Assembly (NCBI RefSeq): GCF_016859125.1
Contig: NZ_CP069338.1
Span: forward strand, 5,705,501-5,769,500
Origin: Archangium violaceum
Lineage (GTDB): Bacteria > Myxococcota > Myxococcia > Myxococcales > Myxococcaceae
Length of the DNA: 64,000 bases
Direction: 5' to 3'
In this document: positions 46,325 to 54,575 of the stretch, piece after piece
How positions within the stretch are numbered: the first letter of the stretch is position 1
Layout: every line of letters starts with the position of its first letter
Translations under genes and position numbers: made by a program
The notes under the pieces: model-generated
Told to the model about the DNA's origin: nothing
The model's database searches: none
The model's input: only the letters and a program-made list of their open reading frames with translations

Positions 46325-46773
46325 GCTCGGAGTTGCAGGACCTCTACCAGGAGGTGGTGCTGGAGCACGGGAAGCGCCCGCGCAACTTCCGCGAGGTGGA
46401 GGGCGCCAACCGGAAGGCGGATGGTTACAACCCGCTCTGTGGCGACCAGCTCACGGTGACGCTGCGGATGGAGGGCGACGTCATCAAGGACGTGGGCTTC
46501 GTGGGGCAGGGGTGTGCCATCTCCCGCGCCTCGGCGTCGCTGATGACGGGCGCGGTGAAGGAGCTGTCCCGGGCGGACGCCGAGCGGCTCTTCGAGCTGG
46601 TCCACAAGCTGGTGACGGAGGGCCCCGACGGTGTGGACATGGAGGCGTTGGGGAAGCTGGCGGTGCTGTCCGGCGTGAATGCGTTCCCGTCCCGGGTGAA
46701 GTGCGCGAGCCTGGCGTGGCATGCGCTGCGCGCGGCGCTCGAGGGCCAGTCATCCTCGGTCTCGACGGAGTAG
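46321..46773 (+). CDS. sufU: SufU sulfur-transfer protein
   Basis: 150 aa, ATG overlapping the sufS stop (ATGA). IscU-like fold with the SufU arrangement: Cys40 and Asp42 in NPLCGD, Cys65 in GCAISRASAS, Cys128 in RVKCASLAWHAL, the zinc ligands through which SufU accepts persulfide from SufS. It has the extra residues between Cys65 and Cys128 typical of SufU and lacks the IscU LPPVK motif. Confidence 0.94.
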   Translation: MSSELQDLYQEVVLEHGKRPRNFREVEGANRKADGYNPLCGDQLTVTLRMEGDVIKDVGFVGQGCAISRASASLMTGAVKELSRADAERLFELVHKLVTEGPDGVDMEALGKLAVLSGVNAFPSRVKCASLAWHALRAALEGQSSSVSTE

Positions 46774-46786
46774 GGAGGAGGTTCGG

Positions 46787-47347
46787 ATGAGAGGCTTGCT
46801 GACACCGCTCGCGCGCGACTGCGAAGTGACGATGATTCCCAGCGGCGAGCGGGTGATGGTGCCCGCGGGCACCGAGGTGCGAGTGCTCCAGACGCTCGGC
46901 GGCAATGTGACCGTCCAGGGCGACTACGGGCAGCTCATGCGCATCGACGAGAAGGACGCGGAGGTGCTGGGGGCTGACTACCTCGCGCAGAATCCGAGGT
47001 CCGAGGCGTCCCAGGCGGAGGCCGCCGAGGGCTCGTTCGACGAGGAGCGCGTCTGGGAGCAGCTGCGCACGGTGTATGACCCGGAGATTCCGGTGAACAT
47101 CGTGGAGCTGGGGCTGGTGTACCAGTGCAAGTCCACGTCGCTGCCCGAGGGCGGTTACCGGGTGGAGATCCACATGACGGTGACGGCTCCGGGGTGCGGC
47201 ATGGGCCCCGTGCTGGTGGATGACGTGCGGCGCAAGGTGCAGGACCTGCCCGGGGTGAAGGAGGCGGATGTGCAACTCGTGTGGGATCCGCCCTGGGACC
47301 AGAGTCGCATGTCGGATGTCGCGCGATTGCAACTCGGTTGGATGTAG
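46787..47347 (+). CDS. sufT: SufT-type Fe-S assembly protein (MIP18/DUF59)
   Basis: 186 aa from ATG at 46787 (GGGAGGAGG upstream). An N-terminal beta segment (VMVPAGTEVRVLQTLGGNVTVQGDYGQLMRI) and a C-terminal MIP18-family domain: VWEQLRTVYDPEIPVNIVELGLVY, TVTAPGCGMGPVLVDDVRRKV, VQLVWDPPWDQSRMSD, with the conserved Asp-Pro-Glu and the Cys in PGCGMG. This is the two-part SufT architecture, which helps mature Fe-S proteins. Last gene of the operon. Its TAG overlaps the first base of a hairpin that contains the next gene's Shine-Dalgarno. Confidence 0.93.
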   Translation: MRGLLTPLARDCEVTMIPSGERVMVPAGTEVRVLQTLGGNVTVQGDYGQLMRIDEKDAEVLGADYLAQNPRSEASQAEAAEGSFDEERVWEQLRTVYDPEIPVNIVELGLVYQCKSTSLPEGGYRVEIHMTVTAPGCGMGPVLVDDVRRKVQDLPGVKEADVQLVWDPPWDQSRMSDVARLQLGWM

Positions 47348-47368
47348 CCTCCTGCTTTCTCAGGAGGC
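47347..47368 (+). promoter_or_regulatory. Hairpin sequestering the ribosome-binding site of the downstream lipoprotein
   Basis: GCCTCCTG (47347-47354), loop CTTTCT, CAGGAGGC (47361-47368): eight perfect pairs. The 3' arm holds the AGGAGG that serves the ATG at 47371, and the 5' arm begins on the last base of the sufT stop codon. A ribosome ending sufT would open the stem. Confidence 0.65.
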
Positions 47369-47370
47369 AT

Positions 47371-47916
47371 ATGCGCAAGCCAATCTGGAGCGGTTTCGTT
47401 CTCTGTGCCCTGCTCGGATGTGCGGGGCCGAAGTCCTCGACCGGGGGCGGTGACACCCCCTCCACCCCCGTGGTGAGCCCCGCGGAAACTCCGACGGAAA
47501 CTCCGGTGGCGGCTCCCCCGGGTGAGCAGCAGTCCCCGGCCGCCACTGACTCCACTCCCAGTGCCGTGCGGGTGACAGCGTCCCCCTCGCCCAAGGATGA
47601 GATCGCCATCAAGAGCGTCGAGGTCCAGGGCGATACGCTCGTGGCGAGGGTGATGCACTCGGGCGGCTGCGGTCCGCACACGTACGAGCTTCTCTGGGCG
47701 GGTAGCTTCCAGAAGTCGGCGGCGGGTGAAGCGCAGGCGGAGCTCGTCCTGGCCCACGACGCGCACGGGGATTCGTGCGAGGCCCTGCTGAACCGGACCG
47801 CGAGCTTCGACCTCGGTCCGTTGAAGCAGCGCTGGCGCGAGCAGAACAAGAGCGAGCACGGCACCGTCGAGCTGCGCTTCGCGGGCTCCCAGGCCATCGC
47901 GCGCTACACGTTCTGA
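47371..47916 (+). CDS. Lipoprotein, HDAH-type paralogue 1
   Basis: 181 aa from ATG at 47371. Lipoprotein signal ending LLGC; a linker of about 50 residues rich in Thr/Pro; then a domain of about 110 residues with SGGCGPHTYELLWAGSF, LVLAHDAHGDSCEALL, FDLGPLKQRWREQNKSEHG. The protein at 48085 has the same motifs in the same order, so they form a recent or maintained tandem pair. The two Cys residues (GGCG and DSCE) may form a disulfide. Function unknown. Translation probably depends on sufT translation through the hairpin. Confidence 0.75.
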   Translation: MRKPIWSGFVLCALLGCAGPKSSTGGGDTPSTPVVSPAETPTETPVAAPPGEQQSPAATDSTPSAVRVTASPSPKDEIAIKSVEVQGDTLVARVMHSGGCGPHTYELLWAGSFQKSAAGEAQAELVLAHDAHGDSCEALLNRTASFDLGPLKQRWREQNKSEHGTVELRFAGSQAIARYTF

Positions 47917-47944
47917 CAGTGCCCCCACGTGGCGGCTTTCCGAT

Positions 47945-47970
47945 GAGCGCCTCGAATTTTCGAGGCGCTC
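47945..47970. terminator. Strong terminator-like hairpin
   Basis: GAGCGCCTCG (47945-47954) and CGAGGCGCTC (47961-47970) pair perfectly around AATTTT. Lies between the two paralogous lipoprotein genes, so each is probably transcribed separately. No U-tract. Confidence 0.65.
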
Positions 47971-48084
47971 GGACGTGTGGCGCCGAACGACGTGGGGTGT
48001 TCCTCCGAGGGACATCCCGGAGAACGCAGGGTGGTCCCGGACTTGCTCAGGCCTGCTCCCCGATTCGATTCAACAGGAGGGAGC

Positions 48085-48543
48085 ATGCTGCGTCTGGTTT
48101 CGTCCGTGGTCGTTCTGTTGTGTCTGAGTGGGTGTTGCTTCCAGGATCCTGACATCATCTGGGGGGATGATCAGCAGGTCATCCGCTTGACGATCGGGGA
48201 GGCAGGGGTGGCTCCCTCGGGACCTCGGGACCCCGTCGACGTCGAGGGCCTCTCCCTCTCGGGGGACTTGTTGCTCGTGAATGTCTCCTACGGAGGGGGC
48301 TGTGCGGAGCACGACTTCGCGCTTTCGTGGGACGGTTCTTTCGCCGAATCCAACCCCACGCAAGCGTCGCTCGTCCTCCTCCACGATGCGCATGACGACC
48401 AATGCCGGGCGCACGTCACCACGACATTGCGTTTCGACCTGACGCCCGTGAAGGAGCGCTGGCGGGAGATGTACCGGAGTGAGCACGGGAGCACGATTCC
48501 GCACGTCGCTGGAGCTCGGGACATCGTCCTCTACGAATTCTAG
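48085..48543 (+). CDS. Lipoprotein, HDAH-type paralogue 2
   Basis: 152 aa from ATG at 48085 (AGGAGG upstream). Lipoprotein signal MLRLVSSVVVLLCLSGC. The same domain as paralogue 1: YGGGCAEHDFALSWDGSF, LVLLHDAHDDQCRAHV, FDLTPVKERWREMYRSEHG. It lacks the Thr/Pro linker. Conserved positions are the GGC, the HDAH plus D-x-C, and the RWRE...SEHG end. Function unknown. Confidence 0.75.
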   Translation: MLRLVSSVVVLLCLSGCCFQDPDIIWGDDQQVIRLTIGEAGVAPSGPRDPVDVEGLSLSGDLLLVNVSYGGGCAEHDFALSWDGSFAESNPTQASLVLLHDAHDDQCRAHVTTTLRFDLTPVKERWREMYRSEHGSTIPHVAGARDIVLYEF

Positions 48544-48766
48544 GGATGGGCGACGGGGTCTCCGTACAGGCGGCGGCAGAGCCCGCGGGGTCCGTCCTGG
48601 CGCGGGTGCTCGCCAGTTCCCAGCGGCCATCGTGTGGAGCCTGATCCGTGAGGATGCGCTGCGCGGGTACGTCCTCACGCCGCACCCGGTCGTCCGTATC
48701 GCCGGGAGCGCCCCGCCTTCTCCTCGTGCGGAGCAGGGAACTCCCGCTGGGACTCCGGGGCCCTGA

Positions 48767-48804
48767 TACCCTCACCCCAGCCCTCTCCCAGCGGGAGAGG
48801 GGGC
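48767..48804. repeat. REP-like 38-bp repeat, copy 2
   Basis: Matches copy 1 at 36 of 38 positions and keeps the CCCTCTCCC/GGGAGAGGG stem. Here it lies between convergent genes; the rest of 48544-48820 holds nothing else I can support. Confidence 0.8.
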
Positions 48805-48820
48805 GTAGTACTCGGGATGG

Positions 48821-51800
48821 CTACGGCTTCTTCTCCAGTACCAGGTCCCTCGATTGAATGAGGTCCACCTCTCCCGCGAAGTGCGCGAAGTCCTCGTACT
48901 TCTTCACCGGGATGCGCCCTCGCTCCACCCGCAGCGTCTCCTCGATGGTGAGTGTGCGTCCCTCCTGCTTCTCCGTGCGCAGCAGCCGCCCGAACGGGCT
49001 CTCCACCTTCAGCTGCGCCTGGGGATCCGTCAGCCGGTAGCCCTGCGGCATCGTCAGCGTCACCACCGTCTGGCTCGCATCGGTGTCGTCGAGGTACAGC
49101 GGCGTACTGCGCGTGCTGAGCTGCACGTACTGACGTCCCAGCATCGCCGGCATGGTGATGGTCGGCATCACCAGCCTGTCCTTGTCCGCCCGGGCGAAGT
49201 TCGGGGCCTTGAACTCGTAGCGCACCGTGAAGGGCGCCCCCACCTCCGCCGAGCGCTCCAGCTTCAGGCCCGTCAGCTCCGCTCCGCCGAAGTAGCGGCC
49301 CACCGCTCCTTGCAGTGCCTGCCGCCGGCGCTCACCGGAGATGGCCTCGAAGGCCTCCGCGAGCTGTGCCGCCTCGATACCCGTGTACTGCTCCTCGCCC
49401 TTGCCGATGAGCTGGCCGCTTCCATCCACTTCCAGCGCCAGCTTCACCTGCTTGCCGGTCTGCTGCTTCATGGGCGGCGTCTTCACCTTCTCCAGGGGAC
49501 GGCCGGGCTCGGGCATCAGCCAGGCGTCACGCTCGCCCAGTGCCGTCTCGGGCAGCTCGCCGAACGGGGCGAACCGCGTGTTGGTGTCCAACCACACGGG
49601 GTCCTCGCCCGGCACGTCCACTCGCAGCACCACGTACGGCAGCAGCGACTCCTCGGGGAACAGGTACTCCGCCGGATCCGCCGAGAAGGTGCGCACCGCC
49701 GCGATGCGCGTGGGAATCCCCAGCGACTCCAGGCCCGCCTTCAGCACCCACAGCCTGCTGCCCCGGTCCTGCGCCACCGACGACGCCGCCGACTGCGTCA
49801 GCCCCGCGTCCCGGCCGCTGAAGCGCTTCATCACCGCCGCGTACAGCGCTCGCACCGCCTCCAGCCCACGCTTGTCTCCCACCGCCTCGCGCGCGAACGC
49901 CTCCACCTCCCAGTTGAGCATGCCCCGGTCCAGGAAGGAGTCCGCGTACACACCCACCAGCTTGTCGTTGCCCGTCGTGCCCGCGCCCACCACCACGAAC
50001 GGCAGGTACTCCTTGCTCGACGGCGGGCCATCCGGCTCGGGGATGAAGGGCGGCACGTTCCGCACCTCGAAGGTGAAGACCTCCTCGTCTCCCTTCACCA
50101 CCGGGGGCGGCACCTTCATGTTGTGCGCGTCCACCTTCATGCCCGTGCCCTTCGGCGCCACCACCGTGTACGTGGCCCGATGGTCCGGCATGTTGGCGAT
50201 GCGGTAGTAGAAGTCCGAGGCCTTGAAGCCGGGCTGCGCCGGGCCGCGTGGGCCCTCCGCCAGCAGGTACTCCACCTCCACGTAGTCCCCCACCTGCACG
50301 CCCGGCAGACTGACGGTGTCCTTGCCCTCGATGCTCTCCGGCTCCAGCACCGTGCCGTCCGCCTTGATCGTCCGCAGCGCCAGCACCTGCGCGCCCGAGG
50401 GCAGGTGCACCTCGGCGATCTCCTGCACGCCGCTCTGCTCCAGCGCCTTCTGGATGCCGTGGATGCGGGTGACCTGTGAGCCGTCCGGGTAGACCTGCGT
50501 GGCCGCCGAGTCCAGCACGTAGGCGGCGGCGCTCTCCTCGGGGCCCGGGTTGGCCTCGTAGTCCTTGATGGCCTGCCGGCCGTCGATGGCATACGCCTGG
50601 AGGAGCTCCTGCCCCGTCTTCGCACGCACCACGGCGCGGCGCAGCGCCAGGTTGCTCCCGTCCAGCAGCAGGGCCTGCTCGCGCAGTGCCAGCGCGCCCT
50701 TCGCGTCTCCGGCGAGCTCGCGCACGTCCGCCAGCTTCTCCACCACCCTCGCGTTGCGCGGCCAGAGCGCGTTCAGGGCCCTCAGGGTGGCCGTGGCCTC
50801 GTCGAAGCGGCGCTGCGCCACGTACGCGCTCGTCAGTGCCACGCCCGTGGTCACGTCGCCGGGGTTGCGCGCGAGCTGCTGCTGGTAGAGCTCGGCGGCC
50901 CGAGCCAGGTCTCCCCGCATCCGCGCGTGCTCGGCGGCTCGGACGAGCGCTCCCGGGCAGCCCTCCAACGTCGCCACCAGCTCGTCCGCGCGCGTCACCG
51001 CGTCACGGCGTCGCGCCAGCGCGTAGCGCATCCCCTGCGCATCACACAGGCCCGGCTGCTCCTGGAGCGCCGCCAGCAGGCTCTCCTCGGCCGCGCTGTC
51101 CACCTCCAGCGCCAGCGCCGCGCGCGCCTCCAGCATGTAGACGGGCCAGCCCGTGGGCTTCGCCGCGGCCCGCGCCGTCTTGAGCGTCTCCAGCGCCGCG
51201 GCCGCCTGTCCGTCGTTGAGGGTCAGCTCGGCGCGCAGCAGCAGCGCCGTCACATCGCCTGGATCCTTCGCCAGCGCCGCCTCCAGGTCCCTCGTCGCGC
51301 GCCCGCGTGACACCTTGCTGGGGATGCTCCGGTCCTGCGAGGCCAGCTCGGCGCGAAGCGAGAGGACGGCGGGGACTTGCGAGGCCTTCTGCAGGCGCGT
51401 CATCAGCTTCCAGGCGCCGTTCGAGTCCCGTCCCATCCCATCGCGCACCGCGACGAAGTCCGCCAGCAGCGGGCCCGCCTCGGGGGTGAGCGCGGCGGCC
51501 AGGTCCTCCGCGCGCGGGTAGACGAGCTCCGCCTCGGCGTCCTTCGGGGCCGAGCCCCACGAGGAGGGCGCGGGCCCGGTGGCCGGGCTGTAGCGGATGG
51601 CCGACGGGCGCCCGTCCGCGCGTGCGAGCGCGAAGGTCATGTTGGCGCCGCGCTGGTCCTTCAGCAGCTTGAGGAGGATGCGGTGCCGGCCCGCCGCGAG
51701 CCGCACGGGGTGCGCCGTCACCGTGGAGGCGGCGCGGGCGAAGGCGCGGCGCTCCATCAGCGGCGTGCCATCCAGCATCACCTTGTGGGAGGAGGCGGAG

Positions 51801-52600
51801 ACGGAGCGCACCACGTAGACACCGGCCTCGGGCACCTCCGCGTCCACGGCCAGCAGGTAGATGTCGCCTGGGCCCGGCTCGCCCGCCACGTCCAGGCGGC
51901 TGTCCGGCGCGCGCAGGGTGCGCGGCACGAGCGGGCCGAAGGGGCCGGTGAAGGGGCCCGCCAGCGAGCCGTCCTTCTCCGGAGGAGTGGTGTCGTCGAA
52001 GGCGAGCAGGTGCCAGGGAGAGAAGGGCCCCAGCAGCGTGGCCGTGCCCGTGGCGCCCATGTCCTCGAGCGCCTTGGCCTGGGCGGTCCGGTCGCCCCTC
52101 AGGCCGAGAATGGCGGCCTGGCTGGCACGCAGCAGCTGGGCGGCCTCGCCCATGGAGCCGGCGTCGAGCGCTGTCTTGAGGCCCGTGAGGATGACTTCAT
52201 CCAGCGCGGGAGAGGAGCCCACCAGGTCCAGCACGTAACGCGCGGAGGGCACCGCGAGCGGATGGCGGGGAGCACGGGTGGCCACTGCCAGCGCGGCATC
52301 CAGCGCGCGGCGGGGCTGGGCGGCGCGGCGCGCGAGCAGGTGCTGGCCGTAGAGGGCGTAGGGGTCGGCCGGGTCCTTCGCCACGGCCTCGTCGAAGCGG
52401 CCCTGGGCCGCGGCCGCGTCTCCCGTCATCAACCACGCGTGGAAGCCGGCGAGCGCGAGTGTGCGGGCTTCGCTGTTCCCCTCCTTCGCCGCCGTGGCGG
52501 CTTGTTCGAGTACCTCGTTGGATGAGGGGGAGTGGGCACAGCCGGCCATGAGGCCGGCGACGAGCAGGAGCGCGGTGAGTCCGCGGTTGAGCGTGCGCAT
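48821..52600 (-). CDS. Large TPR lipoprotein with DUF3857 and transglutaminase-like domains
   Basis: 1259 aa from ATG at 52600 (GTG at 52609 also in frame; no clear site). Lipoprotein signal ending LMAGC. Helical TPR-like repeats fill most of the first half (DPADPYALYGQHLLARRA, DVTALLLRAELTLNDGQAAAALETL, RNPGDVTTGVALTSAYV). From about residue 700 there is a DUF3857 domain (QVTRIHGIQKALEQSG, EGKDTVSLPGVQVGDYVEVEYL), then a transglutaminase-like domain around 900-1000 (SRLWVLKAGLESLGIPTRIAAV, VWLDTNTRFAPFGELPE). The Cys expected before the helix in active members and the following His are not seen, so it is probably a non-catalytic fold. Large envelope scaffold; role unknown. Confidence 0.85.
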   Translation of the reverse strand: MRTLNRGLTALLLVAGLMAGCAHSPSSNEVLEQAATAAKEGNSEARTLALAGFHAWLMTGDAAAAQGRFDEAVAKDPADPYALYGQHLLARRAAQPRRALDAALAVATRAPRHPLAVPSARYVLDLVGSSPALDEVILTGLKTALDAGSMGEAAQLLRASQAAILGLRGDRTAQAKALEDMGATGTATLLGPFSPWHLLAFDDTTPPEKDGSLAGPFTGPFGPLVPRTLRAPDSRLDVAGEPGPGDIYLLAVDAEVPEAGVYVVRSVSASSHKVMLDGTPLMERRAFARAASTVTAHPVRLAAGRHRILLKLLKDQRGANMTFALARADGRPSAIRYSPATGPAPSSWGSAPKDAEAELVYPRAEDLAAALTPEAGPLLADFVAVRDGMGRDSNGAWKLMTRLQKASQVPAVLSLRAELASQDRSIPSKVSRGRATRDLEAALAKDPGDVTALLLRAELTLNDGQAAAALETLKTARAAAKPTGWPVYMLEARAALALEVDSAAEESLLAALQEQPGLCDAQGMRYALARRRDAVTRADELVATLEGCPGALVRAAEHARMRGDLARAAELYQQQLARNPGDVTTGVALTSAYVAQRRFDEATATLRALNALWPRNARVVEKLADVRELAGDAKGALALREQALLLDGSNLALRRAVVRAKTGQELLQAYAIDGRQAIKDYEANPGPEESAAAYVLDSAATQVYPDGSQVTRIHGIQKALEQSGVQEIAEVHLPSGAQVLALRTIKADGTVLEPESIEGKDTVSLPGVQVGDYVEVEYLLAEGPRGPAQPGFKASDFYYRIANMPDHRATYTVVAPKGTGMKVDAHNMKVPPPVVKGDEEVFTFEVRNVPPFIPEPDGPPSSKEYLPFVVVGAGTTGNDKLVGVYADSFLDRGMLNWEVEAFAREAVGDKRGLEAVRALYAAVMKRFSGRDAGLTQSAASSVAQDRGSRLWVLKAGLESLGIPTRIAAVRTFSADPAEYLFPEESLLPYVVLRVDVPGEDPVWLDTNTRFAPFGELPETALGERDAWLMPEPGRPLEKVKTPPMKQQTGKQVKLALEVDGSGQLIGKGEEQYTGIEAAQLAEAFEAISGERRRQALQGAVGRYFGGAELTGLKLERSAEVGAPFTVRYEFKAPNFARADKDRLVMPTITMPAMLGRQYVQLSTRSTPLYLDDTDASQTVVTLTMPQGYRLTDPQAQLKVESPFGRLLRTEKQEGRTLTIEETLRVERGRIPVKKYEDFAHFAGEVDLIQSRDLVLEKKP

Positions 52601-52666
52601 GGAGCGCACAGGGATAATGCAAAGCCCCGGGTGAGGCCACTTCCACTTACAGGGAGCGGCCCCTTG

Positions 52667-54481
52667 CTACTTCGAGCGCTTACCTTTGGACGGGGCGGGC
52701 TTGGTGGCGGGCCGCCTGGTGGGGGCTGGGGCGGAGGTCCTCACGGTCTGCTGGCGAGGGGGCTCGGCGGATTGGCTCGCGGTGGCCGGGGGCTGGTGCT
52801 TCACGATGTAGTTGAAGCCCTCGGCCTGGCAGATGCCCTCGATGCAGCCGAAAGCGGGGAAGGGGGCCCTGCCGAAATGCCTCTCCTGCCAGTTCAGCCC
52901 CAGGTGGAGGGGCTCGGCGATGGGGCGCTTGTCACCCTTGGTTCCCACCGAGGCGATCAGCACACCCTCTTCATCGATGTTCAGCTCGAGCTCCACGGGG
53001 CCCTCGGGGGACACGCCCCCCAGCATGGCTCCCTGCTTCTCTCCCAGTTTCCACTCCAGCCGGAGCGGCGCACCGGCGCCGTTGTACACCAGGGCCACGT
53101 ACCGGTTTATCTCCCGCGTGCTGTTCACCAGCATCAGCGCGGTCTCGGGGTCCGGCGGAGGTCCGTAGATGAGGGGCCGGAGGTCCACGGTGTCGGACTC
53201 GGGGTTGCGGGTGTTCACCCGGGCCGTGAGGCGGGCGGTATCGCCCTTCATTCCGAGGACGTCCACGATCATGAGGCCCACGCGCGACTGGCCCTCCACG
53301 GCGGGGAAGACGAGCGTGCGGTCATCCAGGGTGAGCGGCCGGCCGGACACCAGCACGGAGGGCTGGTCCACCCCTTCACCCAGGGTCACCCTGCGTGGCT
53401 CGCCGTTGGCCGAGGTCAGCCGCCCCGCCATTCGCTGCGCCGAGGGGGGGCCGAGCTCCGCGGTGAGGGCGGCGCCCGGCGTCATGGGCACGCGCCTCTC
53501 CGTGTTGCGCAGCCACGTCACGCCCAGCACGGCCAGCGCGGCCAGCACCAGCAGCGTGGCCGTCGCCTGCAGGAAGACACGCACCGCGCGCTTCACCGCC
53601 AGCTTCACGCGCTGCATCCGGCTGAGCTTCGCCGGCCGCACGGTGGTGTAGTTGGGGGCGAGCGGCTCCAGCGCCCGGATGAGCTCGGACACGCTCGAGT
53701 AGCGGTCCGCGGGCAGCTGCTTGATGCAGTTGGCGATGATGCCGTCCAGCCGCGGGTCCAGCCCCGGCCTGCGGCGCGAGGGCGGATCATAGTGGCCCGC
53801 GGGCAGCTCGCCCACGAGCATCTCGTAGAAGATGAGGCCGAGCGCGAAGATGTCCGCGCGTCCGTCCGCGTTCTTCGAGTCCACCTTCTGCTCGGGCGCC
53901 ATATAGGACAGCGTCCCCATGGCCACGTGCGTGCTGGTGAGCGCGAAGCGCGTGCTGGTATCCTCCAGGAAGGAGGCCAGGCCGAAGTCCGTCACCTTGG
54001 GGAGGTCCCCGGCCTGCGCGTCGAAGAGGATGTTCTCCGGCTTGAGATCCCGGTGGATGACGCCCCGGTTGTGCGCGTACTCGATGGCCCGGCAGATCTG
54101 CAGCATGACCCGCAGCGTCTCGTTCGGGTCTTCCTGGGGCGTGCGCATCCACTCGCGCAGGGAGGGCCCGTCCACGAACTCCATCACCAGGTAGTACGTC
54201 GACGCGGTGCTGCCCTTGTCGACGATGGAGACGATGTTCGGGTGGTGCAGGGTGGCGAGCGCCGCGGCCTCCTTCTGGAAGCGGGCGACGAAGCTCTCTT
54301 CCTGGGCGAGCTGCTGGCTGAGCAGCTTGACGGCGACGGTGCGGCCCAGGGACAGCTGGGTGGCCTTGTGGACCTCTCCCATGCCTCCGGTTCCGACGAG
54401 TTTCTCCAGTCGGTAGCCGGGGATGAGATCCGGCGCGTGCGGCCGGCTGATGGCGGTGGCGGTGGCGTCGAGCGAGGACAT
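52667..54481 (-). CDS. Membrane Ser/Thr protein kinase
   Basis: 604 aa. Cytoplasmic kinase domain about 22-290: GTGGMGEV loop, VAVKLL with the catalytic Lys, HRDLKPENILFD, TDFGLASF, GTLSYMAPEQ, all intact. One transmembrane helix (LQATATLLVLAALAVLGVTWL, about 309-330) and an extracytoplasmic part of about 270 residues, beta-rich (GLMIVDVLGMKGDTARLTARVN, VALVYNGAGAPLRLEWKLG), with Cys pair CIEGIC, and a basic Pro/Arg/Lys tail. The sensor part is not a family I recognise. Encoded just upstream of and in line with the large TPR lipoprotein (66 bp), so they may work together. Confidence 0.92.
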   Translation of the reverse strand: MSSLDATATAISRPHAPDLIPGYRLEKLVGTGGMGEVHKATQLSLGRTVAVKLLSQQLAQEESFVARFQKEAAALATLHHPNIVSIVDKGSTASTYYLVMEFVDGPSLREWMRTPQEDPNETLRVMLQICRAIEYAHNRGVIHRDLKPENILFDAQAGDLPKVTDFGLASFLEDTSTRFALTSTHVAMGTLSYMAPEQKVDSKNADGRADIFALGLIFYEMLVGELPAGHYDPPSRRRPGLDPRLDGIIANCIKQLPADRYSSVSELIRALEPLAPNYTTVRPAKLSRMQRVKLAVKRAVRVFLQATATLLVLAALAVLGVTWLRNTERRVPMTPGAALTAELGPPSAQRMAGRLTSANGEPRRVTLGEGVDQPSVLVSGRPLTLDDRTLVFPAVEGQSRVGLMIVDVLGMKGDTARLTARVNTRNPESDTVDLRPLIYGPPPDPETALMLVNSTREINRYVALVYNGAGAPLRLEWKLGEKQGAMLGGVSPEGPVELELNIDEEGVLIASVGTKGDKRPIAEPLHLGLNWQERHFGRAPFPAFGCIEGICQAEGFNYIVKHQPPATASQSAEPPRQQTVRTSAPAPTRRPATKPAPSKGKRSK

Positions 54482-54575
54482 GGGGAGCCGAGGCTCGTCA
54501 GGCTACCAGAACCTTTCGGCCTCGGGCGTACAGGATGATCCCGCCCGCTACAGCCATTTCCGCGTATTTTTCCAT

